The translations under genes were made by a program, and so were the position numbers. A DNA stretch of 64,000 nucleotides, from assembly GCA_037130755.1 (NCBI GenBank), contig JBAXSI010000017.1, positions 1 to 64,000 of the forward strand, written 5' to 3'. The stretch comes from UBA10649 sp037130755 (GTDB lineage: Bacteria; Actinomycetota; Actinomycetes; S36-B12). The notes beneath the pieces are model-generated. The model saw only the letters and a program-made list of their open reading frames with translations, was not told where the DNA came from and did no database searches. Below, piece after piece: positions 31,520 to 39,507 of this stretch; position 1 is the first letter of the stretch; each line of letters begins with the position of its first letter.

Positions 31520-33109
31520 ATGCGCATCCGGTTTGGGACCTTCGTCGCCGCAGGCATCGCCAGCGCGCTGGCTGTTGGGGCAGCGAGCCCGGGCCTTGCG
31601 GCGTTCACCGGCGCGGCACCCGCGGTGCGGGGAGCCGGCCCCTTGGAGTCGTTCTACGCCCAGCGGGCCACCTGGATTCCCTGCCCCGACGCCGACGGCT
31701 CGGAATGCGCCACCGTCACCGTCCCGCTCGACTACCGCAAGCCACGCGGCGTCACCATCACGATCGGCCTGCTCCGCAAGCCGCCGACCGCTCCCGATGC
31801 CCCGTCCCTCGTCTTCAACCCCGGCGGCCCCGGAGTGTCGGCAACCGCATGGGTGGACGCAGCGGGCAGCCTCCTGGTGAACCCCGCCAGTCCGGACATC
31901 ACCGCCAAGTACTCCCTGGTCGGCATGGACCCCCGCGGGGTGGGACGCAGCACCCAACTCGTCTGCCTCAGCGAGGCAGCACTCAAGGCGCTGACCCTGG
32001 GCCTGCCCGACACCGCGGCTGAGCAGCTCGCCTACGCCGCGGACGCCACACTCAACGAGGTGTGCGACCGCACCAACAAGGGCCTGACCTCGAATATCGG
32101 CACCGACTCAGCGGCCCGTGACCTCGACATCGTGCGGGCAGCTCTGGGCGAGGACCACCTCAACTTCTACGGAGCGTCCTACGGCTCGTACCTCGGGATG
32201 ATGTACGCGCACACATTCCCCGAGCGAGTCGGACGCATGGTGCTCGACGGCATCAACGGGCCCCTCGACAACATGATCGGGCTCGCGCAGGCGCAGGCTC
32301 GCGGCTCGGAGGAGTCGCTCACGGGCTGGGCCGCCAACTGCTCGGCCCGGGGTGCCACCTGTCCCGCCGGGTCCGCCGGGTCCGCCGGGTCCGTCGGGTC
32401 CGTCGGGTCCGTCGGGTCCGTCGGTGGGACCAAAGACGTCCTTGCGTGGCTGCGCAACCTCCTGAACGTCCTTCATCGGCATCCGATCCGGCCGTCCGTC
32501 GGCGATCCGATCACCGACCGGTCGATCCTGGAGATCGCGCTGGGGATGCTGTCCGACGGGCAGGGCGCGGGCTTTGCCAACCTTGACGAGCTTCTCGCAG
32601 CCGCCGCAACAGCCGTGGGCGGTGGGGAGAACGCCGCTGACGCAGCCGACACCGTCAACGCCGACCGCGTCGCCTACACCCTGGCCTCCCCGAACTTCCT
32701 GTCGGTCAACCAGGCGGTGAACTGCTACGACCGCCCGACCACGGGCACTCGGGCCACAACCCGGCGCAACACCGTCCAGTGGCGCAAGCTCGCCCCCTTC
32801 TTCAGTGCGCTGTTCGTGCCCATCCCGGCCTCGTGCTTCCACTGGCCGGTCCGAAAAGCGCAGGGCAATCTTCCCGTCACGCCGACCACCGAGGCCCCCG
32901 TCCTCCTCATCAACGGCCTGCACGATCCCAAGACCCCGGTGCGGATGGCCCGCCAGTCGATCCGGCTGTTCCCCAACGCCAGCCTGCTCCTGTGGAACGG
33001 CTTCGGCCACGTCAGCGGCACTCGCGGCAACGCCTGCATCAACGACGCGGTGGCCACGTATCTGATCGATGGGACTCTGCCCTCAGCAGGCATCATCTGC
33101 CCGTCCTGA
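31520..33109 (+). CDS. Secreted alpha/beta hydrolase, S33/TAP-like (paralogue)
   Basis: The 529-residue protein has the same plan as the product of 9592-11136: signal peptide, LESFYAQRATWIPC, NPGGPGVSATAW, GMDPRGVGRS, nucleophile elbow FYGASYGSYLG, NGLHDPKTPV for Asp and GFGHVSGTRGNACIND for His. It differs by a Gly-Ser-Ala/Val repeat and a roughly 40-residue longer insert in the cap region (about residues 280-330). ATG 31520 has GAGGGG five bases upstream and is preferred over GTG 31514, which falls inside that spacing. It should be an exported aminopeptidase-type or esterase-type enzyme. Confidence 0.92.
   Translation: MRIRFGTFVAAGIASALAVGAASPGLAAFTGAAPAVRGAGPLESFYAQRATWIPCPDADGSECATVTVPLDYRKPRGVTITIGLLRKPPTAPDAPSLVFNPGGPGVSATAWVDAAGSLLVNPASPDITAKYSLVGMDPRGVGRSTQLVCLSEAALKALTLGLPDTAAEQLAYAADATLNEVCDRTNKGLTSNIGTDSAARDLDIVRAALGEDHLNFYGASYGSYLGMMYAHTFPERVGRMVLDGINGPLDNMIGLAQAQARGSEESLTGWAANCSARGATCPAGSAGSAGSVGSVGSVGSVGGTKDVLAWLRNLLNVLHRHPIRPSVGDPITDRSILEIALGMLSDGQGAGFANLDELLAAAATAVGGGENAADAADTVNADRVAYTLASPNFLSVNQAVNCYDRPTTGTRATTRRNTVQWRKLAPFFSALFVPIPASCFHWPVRKAQGNLPVTPTTEAPVLLINGLHDPKTPVRMARQSIRLFPNASLLLWNGFGHVSGTRGNACINDAVATYLIDGTLPSAGIICPS
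32366..32428 (+). repeat. 9-bp tandem repeat coding Gly-Ser-Ala/Val
   Basis: Six units of G(C/T)CGGGTCC plus a degenerate seventh encode alternating GSA then GSV tripeptides in the lid of the second S33-like hydrolase. The paralogue at 9592-11136 lacks it, so it is a recent in-frame expansion. Confidence 0.9.
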
Positions 33110-33158
33110 CGGACAATCGTGGCGAACCACACCACCTGACTGGCAAGGAGAACGGCGC

Positions 33159-34853
33159 ATGCCCCCTCTCCGGTCAACGTCCACGGAGCCGCTGATCGAC
33201 GCGTTGGTGGCCGACCCCGAACGGGCCTACCGGTTCCTGGTCGAGGAATCCAGTGACATCCTCGCGATCCACCAGCCCGACGGGACGCTGCGATGGATCT
33301 CGCCGGCGGTGGAGCGCGTGCTCGGCTGGACGGCGGAGGAACGCCTGAGCCTCAACCTCCAGCTCATCCATCAGGACGACCTGCCTGCGGTGGTGGAGGC
33401 GCGACATCGCCTGCTGGAAGGCGCGCCCTCTGTCACTGTCCGTCTACGACTCAAGCACGTGGACGGCTCGTTCCGTTGGGCCGACTCCACGGCACGGGCG
33501 GTGCGCGCCCCGGACGGCAGCATTGACGCCCTCACGATCATCACCCGCGACGTCAACGAGCAGGTGGAAGCCGAGGAGGCCCTGGAGTCAAGCCTGTCGT
33601 TCTACCGGCTGCTGGCCGACCACGCTTCGGACGTCATCCTTGTCGTCGGTCCACAGGGCGCTCTCGAATGGGTCTCGCCGGCCGCCACCCGGACATTCGG
33701 CTGGGACCCCGGCGCGGTCGCCGGGGCGCGGGACGCCGACTTCATCCACCCCGACGATCGTGAGCAATTCGAAGAGGAGGTTCAACGCCAGGAGGTTGCG
33801 CACTCCGCGGGCGTGCTGAACGTGCGAGTCCTCTGCGGAGACGGGTCCTACAGGTGGACTGAGGTGGCGTGGCGGGTCACGGTGACCACATCCGATGCCA
33901 AGCGCACACGGGTCGTGCGGCTTCGCGACATCCAGGCCGAGATGGAGGCCCGCGAGGCCCTCACGCGCAGCGAGGAGCGCTTCCGGACCGCGATGGACTC
34001 CGCTCCCACCGGGATGGCCGTCGTCAGCCTCGATCGCGGGTTCCTCGAGGTCAACCCCGCGCTGTGCCAGATGCTTGATCGTGACGACGAATGGCTGCTG
34101 TCGCGCCGGATTGTTGACGTCATCGATGCAGCGGACGACGCCCTCGACCTTCGAACGCGAGCGGCCATCCTCTCCGGTCACGAAGACGCCCTCACTCATG
34201 AGCAGCGCCTGATCCGGGCGGACGGCAGCATCGTGTGGGTCGATCACTCGATCGGCCTCCTGCGCGACGACGACGGGATTCCTCGCGGCTACGTCTCGCA
34301 GTTCGTCAACGTGACCGAGGCACGTGAGGCTCGTGAGGAACTGCGATTCATGGCCACTCACGACTCGCTTACCCGACTCGTCAATCGCCCGGAACTACTG
34401 GCGCAGATGGACCGATTGCTCGCGCGATCCCCGCGCACCGGCTTGAATATCGCCGCCTTGTTCGTCGACCTCGATCGACTCAAGGCGATCAACGACGCCT
34501 ACGGCCATGCGGTCGGCGACTCGGTGATCATCGAGGTCGCCGCTCGCCTGCGTTCGCAAGTGCGGTCGGGGGACCTCGTGGCCCGCTTGGGTGGGGACGA
34601 GTTCGTCGTCCTGCTACCAGCGATCCACAGCATCGAGGACGCCGATGCGATCGCCGGGAAGATACACGCGGTGGTTGCAAGCCCGATGAGCGTCGGTGAC
34701 GAGACCTTGACGGTCACCGTCAGCATCGGCGTCGCGCTGGCCGAGGCAGGGCAACGGGCCGAGCGCATCCTCGAACTTGCCGACCGGGCGCTCTATGAAG
34801 CAAAGCGCTCCGGGCGCGCACGGACAGTGCGTTTCAGCCCCTCCGCGCCCTGA
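33159..34853 (+). CDS. Diguanylate cyclase with three PAS domains
   Basis: The 564-residue protein has three PAS modules (about 20-145, 150-270, 275-400), each with a DGxxRW or DGSIVWVD PAC-type strand, followed by a GGDEF domain (about 400-560). The active-site motif is intact as GGDEF at 478-482, and an RxxD inhibition site (RSGD, 469-472) stands exactly five residues before it, so c-di-GMP product inhibition is expected. There is no membrane segment, so it should sense a cytoplasmic signal, perhaps redox or a small ligand. AAGGAG eight bases before ATG 33159 fixes the start. No EAL or HD-GYP partner is in the window. Confidence 0.93.
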   Translation: MPPLRSTSTEPLIDALVADPERAYRFLVEESSDILAIHQPDGTLRWISPAVERVLGWTAEERLSLNLQLIHQDDLPAVVEARHRLLEGAPSVTVRLRLKHVDGSFRWADSTARAVRAPDGSIDALTIITRDVNEQVEAEEALESSLSFYRLLADHASDVILVVGPQGALEWVSPAATRTFGWDPGAVAGARDADFIHPDDREQFEEEVQRQEVAHSAGVLNVRVLCGDGSYRWTEVAWRVTVTTSDAKRTRVVRLRDIQAEMEAREALTRSEERFRTAMDSAPTGMAVVSLDRGFLEVNPALCQMLDRDDEWLLSRRIVDVIDAADDALDLRTRAAILSGHEDALTHEQRLIRADGSIVWVDHSIGLLRDDDGIPRGYVSQFVNVTEAREAREELRFMATHDSLTRLVNRPELLAQMDRLLARSPRTGLNIAALFVDLDRLKAINDAYGHAVGDSVIIEVAARLRSQVRSGDLVARLGGDEFVVLLPAIHSIEDADAIAGKIHAVVASPMSVGDETLTVTVSIGVALAEAGQRAERILELADRALYEAKRSGRARTVRFSPSAP

Positions 34854-34855
34854 GG

Positions 34856-35233
34856 TCAGCGACGATCGATCACGACGCCCTCGACGACATCTGCCGGTGA
34901 GTCGCCCGCTTCCGTAGGCGTGCGGTAGTCCCGGTCGAGCCAGTCCTCGGCCGAGCCGAGGAGGGCCGTCACCGCGAGGGCGGCGATCGCCAGGTCATCG
35001 CCAAGGCCGAACGGGCCCAGGAACACCTCGGGCATCAGGTCGAGCGGGGAGATCACGTACACGATGCCGGCCAGCCCCGCCAACAGTTTGAAGCGCGGAG
35101 CGTCGACCCATCGCCCCGTGAACGCGTCGCGCAACATCGGCAGGACCGCGCCGATGCGCTGCCCCAGCGGATGCCGACCCCGACTGGCCCGCACGGCAGC
35201 ACCGACCGTCGTCGCTCGACCCATGACTCCCAT
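34856..35233 (-). CDS. YkvA family (DUF1232) protein
   Basis: The 125-residue protein contains the DUF1232 core FKLLAGLAGIVYVISPLDLMPEVFLGPFGLGDDLAIAALAVTALL, with the SPxDLxPE motif that marks the family, and a membrane-associated helix. An acidic tail ends in VIDRR. The start is ATG 35233, preceded by GGAGGAGG; 25 residues upstream of it are not needed. Function unknown. It converges on the diguanylate cyclase gene with two bases between stops. Confidence 0.9.
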   Translation of the reverse strand: MGVMGRATTVGAAVRASRGRHPLGQRIGAVLPMLRDAFTGRWVDAPRFKLLAGLAGIVYVISPLDLMPEVFLGPFGLGDDLAIAALAVTALLGSAEDWLDRDYRTPTEAGDSPADVVEGVVIDRR

Positions 35234-35345
35234 GCCGTCCTCCTCCAGCGTGCCAGCCGCCCGGCCGACCACAGTTGGACGCGACGCGGATTCGCGACGT
35301 TCCAACACCTTGAGAACACCCTGGCCCCGAGATCTGTTCCGGGGC

Positions 35346-35351
35346 TAGCCT
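35346..35351 (+). promoter_or_regulatory. -10 box for the leaderless DUF2277 gene
   Basis: TAGCCT ends seven bases before ATG 35359. Just upstream GCCCCG...CGGGGC (about 35324-35345) can form a small hairpin. Confidence 0.55.
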
Positions 35352-35358
35352 TCGCGGC

Positions 35359-35577
35359 ATGTGCCGAAGCATCAAGACCCTCAGGCCGCCGTTCACCGAC
35401 GAGCCCGGGCCGGCCGACATCGAGGCGGCCGCCCTGCAGTACGTGCGCAAGGTCAGCGGCTTCCGTGAGCCGGCCGACCACAACCGGGCCGCCTTCGAGC
35501 GAGCCGTCCGGGAGATAGCCAGGTCCACCCAGGGCCTCATGGACAGCCTTGTGGTGAAGGGAACATCGCGCGGGTGA
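35359..35577 (+). CDS. DUF2277 family protein
   Basis: The 72-residue protein matches DUF2277 end to end: MCRSIKTLRPP, then DIEAAALQYVRKVSGFREPADHNRAAFERAVREIA. It is small, soluble and helical, with one N-terminal Cys. Function is not established. The mRNA appears leaderless. It lies just upstream of the CopC cluster on the same strand but with its own promoter. Confidence 0.92.
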   Translation: MCRSIKTLRPPFTDEPGPADIEAAALQYVRKVSGFREPADHNRAAFERAVREIARSTQGLMDSLVVKGTSRG

Positions 35578-35610
35578 GCGTTCACGTTCTCGTCAGTAGT
35601 GGTGCAAAGT

Positions 35611-35616
35611 TACCCT
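35611..35616 (+). promoter_or_regulatory. -10 box for the first CopC gene
   Basis: TACCCT lies seven bases before ATG 35624. The GGGAG in between is one base from ATG, too close for a ribosome site, so a leaderless start is more likely. Confidence 0.5.
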
Positions 35617-35623
35617 TGGGAGT

Positions 35624-36319
35624 ATGAACGGGGCCTGGTCGCTGATCGTCGGGCGGCGGCGTCCAGTGCTGGCCATCGCGGTGGCCGTGGGCCTCGGCCT
35701 GGTGACGCTCGGCACGGCAGTCCCTGCATCAGCACATCCCAACCTGATCTCCACCAGCCCCAAGGATGGATCGGCGCTCGGCTCGGCACCGAGTTCGGTC
35801 GTGATCGCGTTCGACGAGGCCGTGAAGATGGCGCCTCAGGGCGCCCGCATCATCGATGGCAGTGGCAAGATCGTCCCCTCCACGAACAAGCTCAGCAACA
35901 AGAACAAGACGCTGACCATCACCCCGACGAAGCGACTCGGCAGGGGCATGTATGCGGCCGCGTACAACCTCTACTCGGTCGAGGGACACTTCGTCCCTGG
36001 GGCGCTGGCCTTCACCGTCGCAACGCCCACCGCCAAGGGGAGCCCGGTCAAGGTCAAGCCGATGCCCAACGTCCCGACCACGATTGACGGCAACCGCACC
36101 GGCGTCCGGACGATCACCATCGCGACGTCGCTCAAGAGCGCTGAGGTAGCGTGGCGCGGTCCGGGGGTCGGGGAGCCGATTACCTGGAAGCTGCACGGCA
36201 ATGGGAAGAAGGCCTCCGCCACCGGCGTTCTGCCCACCAAAGGAACCTGGACGTTCGAGGCCAATCTCTCGAGCGCAGACTCCGTGATGATCCCGAAGGG
36301 CCAGGTGACGTTGAGGTGA
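35624..36319 (+). CDS. CopC-domain secreted protein, long form A
   Basis: The 231-residue protein has a signal peptide ending PASA and mature N-terminus HPNLISTSPKDGS, where the first His would be the copper ligand of CopC proteins. The CopC domain runs to about residue 135 and ends YSVEGHFVPGALAFTV; Glu replaces the usual Asp of the DGH motif. A second beta domain of about 85 residues (VPTTIDGNR to the end) follows, not found in classic CopC and shared only with the product of 37590-38261. Its stop overlaps the GTG of the next gene, so the two are coupled. Likely periplasm-side copper binding or delivery. Confidence 0.88.
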   Translation: MNGAWSLIVGRRRPVLAIAVAVGLGLVTLGTAVPASAHPNLISTSPKDGSALGSAPSSVVIAFDEAVKMAPQGARIIDGSGKIVPSTNKLSNKNKTLTITPTKRLGRGMYAAAYNLYSVEGHFVPGALAFTVATPTAKGSPVKVKPMPNVPTTIDGNRTGVRTITIATSLKSAEVAWRGPGVGEPITWKLHGNGKKASATGVLPTKGTWTFEANLSSADSVMIPKGQVTLR

Positions 36320-36939
36320 GTGCTGACCGAGCGCGCACACGAGTTGCACGGGGGTTGGCCGCACTTGTCGTGGTCGCGGCCATGGCGGGCCTCGGCGCTT
36401 CGCCGGCCAGCGCGCATTCGCAACTGACGTCCACCTCTCCTGTCGACGGAGCGGTACTCGAGGTGCCCCCGTCGGAAGTCCGCCTGACCTTCGACTCCCC
36501 GCTCCTCAACGACACCGACACCATCTCGATCAATGACGAGTACGGCAACGTGATCAAAAGCATCCACCCGGCGGTCGAGGGCAACTCCGTGGCCATCCCG
36601 TGGCCCGCTGAGGCGCGACCGGGCACGTACCAGGTTGCCTATCGCGTGGTGTGTGGCGACGGACATCCGGTGGTCGGGTCGCTCACGCTGACGGTCAACA
36701 GCAGCGCGGCTGCCAGTACTGCGGGCTCTGCGCCCGCTCCCACTGCATCGGGTCCGTTCGTACCCTCGCCCCAGGCTGTCGCCGCTCCGGCAGGGGACCC
36801 GGCCTCGTCCACCGACGGCACGACCACGTCCATGATGCCGCTCTTCGTCGGGGCCGCGATCCTCCTGGCCGGCCTGGTCGCCCTGGTCACCGCGATCGTG
36901 TTCCGGCGTCGCAGTAACGCTCCGCCCACGACCCCCTGA
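36316..36939 (+). CDS. CopC-domain membrane-anchored protein, short form B
   Basis: The 207-residue protein begins with a signal peptide and mature HSQLTSTSPVDGA. The CopC domain ends VVCGDGHPVVGSLTLTV with the Asp and His ligands of the canonical motif intact. A Ser/Ala/Pro-rich linker leads to one C-terminal membrane segment (about 175-195) and a short RRR cytoplasmic tail, so the copper domain faces outward. GTG 36316 overlaps the TGA of the previous gene; the upstream in-frame extension is not needed. With form A it makes a coupled pair. Confidence 0.88.
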   Translation: MSADRARTRVARGLAALVVVAAMAGLGASPASAHSQLTSTSPVDGAVLEVPPSEVRLTFDSPLLNDTDTISINDEYGNVIKSIHPAVEGNSVAIPWPAEARPGTYQVAYRVVCGDGHPVVGSLTLTVNSSAAASTAGSAPAPTASGPFVPSPQAVAAPAGDPASSTDGTTTSMMPLFVGAAILLAGLVALVTAIVFRRRSNAPPTTP

Positions 36940-36967
36940 CCTTTTGCCCGGCATTCCCCCGCCCCGC

Positions 36968-36973
36968 TAAGGT
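36968..36973 (+). promoter_or_regulatory. -10 box for the membrane protein of the copper cluster
   Basis: TAAGGT lies six bases before GTG 36980. Confidence 0.5.
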
Positions 36974-36979
36974 CCGCCT

Positions 36980-37516
36980 GTGCCTCGTCACCACTTCTCC
37001 GGGACCGCTCGCGCCATGCGCGGTGGAGCGCTCGGCGTCGCGCTCTTCGTCCTGACCGCAGGCGCGCACACGGCCGTTGACGGGCAGGCTGCCCACCTGA
37101 TCGGCGTCCTCTGGCTGCTACCCGCGATGATCGGCCTGAGCGCCGTGCTTGCCGACCGGCGGCGCAGCATCGCCTGGCTGGCGGCCTACCTCCTCGGGGC
37201 CGAGGCGCTCTGCCACGTCGTGCTGTCCTTGTCGCTGGGCCACGACGGTCATGCCGTCTCGATGGCCCCGACGTCAGGCATGGTGCTTGGCCACATCGGC
37301 GCAGCCTGCATTGCAGCGGTGCTTCTCCATCATTCAGACACGTTGCTCGATCGATGGCTCAGATTCCTGACCGCCTTGACACGCGGGGCGCCCACTGTGA
37401 CGGCAGCGGGTCCGTATGGGCTCGGCCTGCCTCGTCAGTTCCATGTCGTCTTCACACCTCGCTTTCGCGAGCACGACTGGCTCGCCCGAAGGGGACCTCC
37501 GGTGGTCACGGCCTGA
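36980..37516 (+). CDS. His-containing membrane protein inside the CopC cluster
   Basis: The 178-residue protein has about four membrane segments within residues 10-120, with His at or near several segment ends (AGAHTAVD, AAHLIGV, LCHVVLSLSLGHDGHAV, LGHIGAA, LLHHSD). A soluble basic C-terminal tail follows. It is not the usual CopD domain, but the position between two CopC pairs and the intramembrane His residues make a copper-related role plausible. I do not recognise a named family. Confidence 0.75.
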   Translation: MPRHHFSGTARAMRGGALGVALFVLTAGAHTAVDGQAAHLIGVLWLLPAMIGLSAVLADRRRSIAWLAAYLLGAEALCHVVLSLSLGHDGHAVSMAPTSGMVLGHIGAACIAAVLLHHSDTLLDRWLRFLTALTRGAPTVTAAGPYGLGLPRQFHVVFTPRFREHDWLARRGPPVVTA

Positions 37517-37589
37517 GCTTGCACCTCAGGCACGCGTCCAGGCCAGCTGCCAACGGGGCAGCGGCTGACCATCGACGAACGGACCAGAC

Positions 37590-38261
37590 ATGAACCTGCT
37601 ATCCATCTTCGGTCGCGGCCTCGCCGTGACCGCACTCGCGGCCGGGGCGATCGCCGCAGCCACCACGTCGGCGTCGGCGCATGCCGGTATCGAATCGAGC
37701 ACGCCGGCCAACGGCGCGCAGTTGTCGGCGGCGCCCAAGGCCGTCGCGCTCACCTTCGCCGAGCACATCAAGCTCAACGGCAAGGGCACACGACTGATCG
37801 ACGGTTCGGGGAACACCGTCCCCGCGAAGGTGACGGCTAAGGGCACCAAGGTGGTGTTCGTTCCGAACGCCAAGCTGCCCAAGGGCCGCTACGCCGCTGC
37901 CTGGCATCTCATCTCGGTGGACGGGGACCCCGTCGAGGGTGCCATCTCCTTCACCGTCGCGTCGCCCAGCGCCAAGGGCAAGCCGGTGTCGATCGCCACG
38001 GTGCCCAAGGTGCCGACCACGATCAGCGCCGCCGCACCGGGCTCGCGCACCATCGTCTTCGACTCCAAGGCATCAGCCGGCGACGTCGAGTGGACGAGCG
38101 CTGCGATTCCCGAGGTGATCAACTGGGAGGCCGAGGGCAACGGCTCGAAGGTCTCCGCCACCGGTGTCCTGCCGACAAATGGGGAGTGGTCGTTCACTGC
38201 CACACTCACCAAGGGCAACCTCGTCACCGTGGTGAAAGGGAAGGTAACTCTCAGTGGCTGA
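37590..38261 (+). CDS. CopC-domain secreted protein, long form C
   Basis: The 223-residue protein is the paralogue of form A: signal peptide, mature HAGIESSTPANGA, CopC domain, then the same extra beta domain (VPTTISAAAPGSRTIVFDS to KGKVTLSG). In the motif where CopC has DGHP it has SVDGDPVEGAISFTV, so the second copper His is replaced by Asp. The first His is present. Copper affinity may therefore be altered. It overlaps form D by eight bases. Confidence 0.88.
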   Translation: MNLLSIFGRGLAVTALAAGAIAAATTSASAHAGIESSTPANGAQLSAAPKAVALTFAEHIKLNGKGTRLIDGSGNTVPAKVTAKGTKVVFVPNAKLPKGRYAAAWHLISVDGDPVEGAISFTVASPSAKGKPVSIATVPKVPTTISAAAPGSRTIVFDSKASAGDVEWTSAAIPEVINWEAEGNGSKVSATGVLPTNGEWSFTATLTKGNLVTVVKGKVTLSG

Positions 38262-38850
38262 GCACACCCTTCGGTCATCGATCGTCCGCGGCCTGGTCGC
38301 TGTCACCCTTGCGGTGACGGCGACCGGGCTGCTGGCCGGACCTGCCAGCGCGCACGCAGCGCTCATCTCGACTGACCCTGCAGACGGCGCGACCCTCAGC
38401 GCGCCGCCGGCCAACGTCACGTTCACGTTCGACGAGGCTTTGCTCGCCGACACGGAAACCATCTCGATCAATGACGAGAACGGCAATGTCGTCGCGAGCC
38501 AGCAGGTCACACCGAACGGTGCCGCGGTCTCGGTGCCGTGGCCGGCTGACCTTTCGGCAGGCACCTTCCAGGTGGCCTACCGCGTGGTGTCCGGCGACGG
38601 ACATCCTGTGACGGGGGCCATCACGTTCACCGTCACGGGGGGTGGATCAACGACACCGTCAGCGAGCGCGACGGCAGCCGCCTCATCCGTGCCTGCGTCC
38701 ACGCAGGCCCAGGCGTCCGCTTCGGCGACCGCAGCGCCCGCGGATTCAGGATCGTCCGGCGTCGCCGTGACTGTCGTGATCCTCGGCGCGGTCCTGGTCC
38801 TGGTCCTCATCGTGATCGTCGCGGTAAGGATGATGCGCAAGCGCAGCTGA
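38254..38850 (+). CDS. CopC-domain membrane-anchored protein, short form D
   Basis: The 198-residue protein is the paralogue of form B: signal peptide, mature HAALISTDPADGA, the INDENGNV segment, VSGDGHPVTGAITFTV with both ligands intact, an Ala/Ser-rich linker, then one membrane segment and RMMRKRS at the end. GTG 38254 overlaps the stop of form C. The C-D pair repeats the A-B layout, showing a two-gene tandem duplication around the membrane protein gene. Confidence 0.88.
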   Translation: MAEHTLRSSIVRGLVAVTLAVTATGLLAGPASAHAALISTDPADGATLSAPPANVTFTFDEALLADTETISINDENGNVVASQQVTPNGAAVSVPWPADLSAGTFQVAYRVVSGDGHPVTGAITFTVTGGGSTTPSASATAAASSVPASTQAQASASATAAPADSGSSGVAVTVVILGAVLVLVLIVIVAVRMMRKRS

Positions 38851-38861
38851 TACCACCCAGG

Positions 38862-39383
38862 TCAGCCGCTGGGCGTTAACTGGCCCGGCTGCGGCGTGGT
38901 GTTCTGGGGCGCGTTCGGGTTGATGCCCTGACCGCCGGTCCAGTTGTCGCCGTCGGGATCGATGCCACGCGGATCCTGGCCGCCCATCATGCCGCCGCCC
39001 TGACCGAAGCCCTGGCCGCCCATCATGCCGCCGCCCTGACCGCCGCCGGTCCAGTCGTCACCGTCGGGATCGATGCCACGCGGATCCTGGCCACCCATCA
39101 TGCCGCCGCCCTGGCCGCTGGCCGAGGAGCGGAAGTGGTCACCGCGGTTCGCTGACGAAGTAGCGTGCCCGGCGACGAAGCCCACGGTCCCGGCACTCAG
39201 GATGAGGAAGACCGCCACCACGGCGCCCACGACCTCGAGGATCGTGCGGGTGTGGCTGGCCTTGGCCGGCACCGGCTGGGTCGCCGATGGAGTTGCCGCC
39301 GCATCAACTGGACGCTGGTCGGCCAGCTGCAGGGGCTCGGTCACGGGGGTCGGCTCGACTGCCGGGCCGGTCGTGTCACTCAC
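38862..39383 (-). CDS. Membrane-anchored protein with Met/Gly/Asp-rich repeats
   Basis: The 173-residue protein has a Pro/Ala-rich cytoplasmic N-terminus, one membrane segment (about 48-69, ILEVVGAVVAVFLILSAGTV), then an extracytoplasmic tail made of QGGGMMGG and QDPRGIDPDGDDW units, with a final TPQPGQ end. Met-Met-Gly and His/Asp-rich tails can bind Cu(I), and the gene is next to the CopC cluster on the opposite strand, so a metal role is plausible but unproven. GTG 39383 is preceded by GGGAG at six bases, better than ATG 39407. Confidence 0.75.
   Translation of the reverse strand: MSDTTGPAVEPTPVTEPLQLADQRPVDAAATPSATQPVPAKASHTRTILEVVGAVVAVFLILSAGTVGFVAGHATSSANRGDHFRSSASGQGGGMMGGQDPRGIDPDGDDWTGGGQGGGMMGGQGFGQGGGMMGGQDPRGIDPDGDNWTGGQGINPNAPQNTTPQPGQLTPSG
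38932..39113 (-). repeat. 71-bp direct repeat within the Met-rich gene
   Basis: 38932-39002 and 39043-39113 are the same 71 bp with only three mismatches, offset 111 bp (37 codons). They encode the MMGGQDPRGIDPDGD(D/N)WTGG unit. Near identity indicates recent duplication. Confidence 0.9.
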
Positions 39384-39507
39384 GGGGGTCTCCCTTCGCG
39401 TCGCCATAACGGCACGCGGCCGTCCGTCGGCCTGGCCCTACTGTGCTCGCCGCAGATGAAGGTCGCGTCTTCCCCGTGTACGAGCACTGTTAGGGGCCAC
39501 CCCAGCG

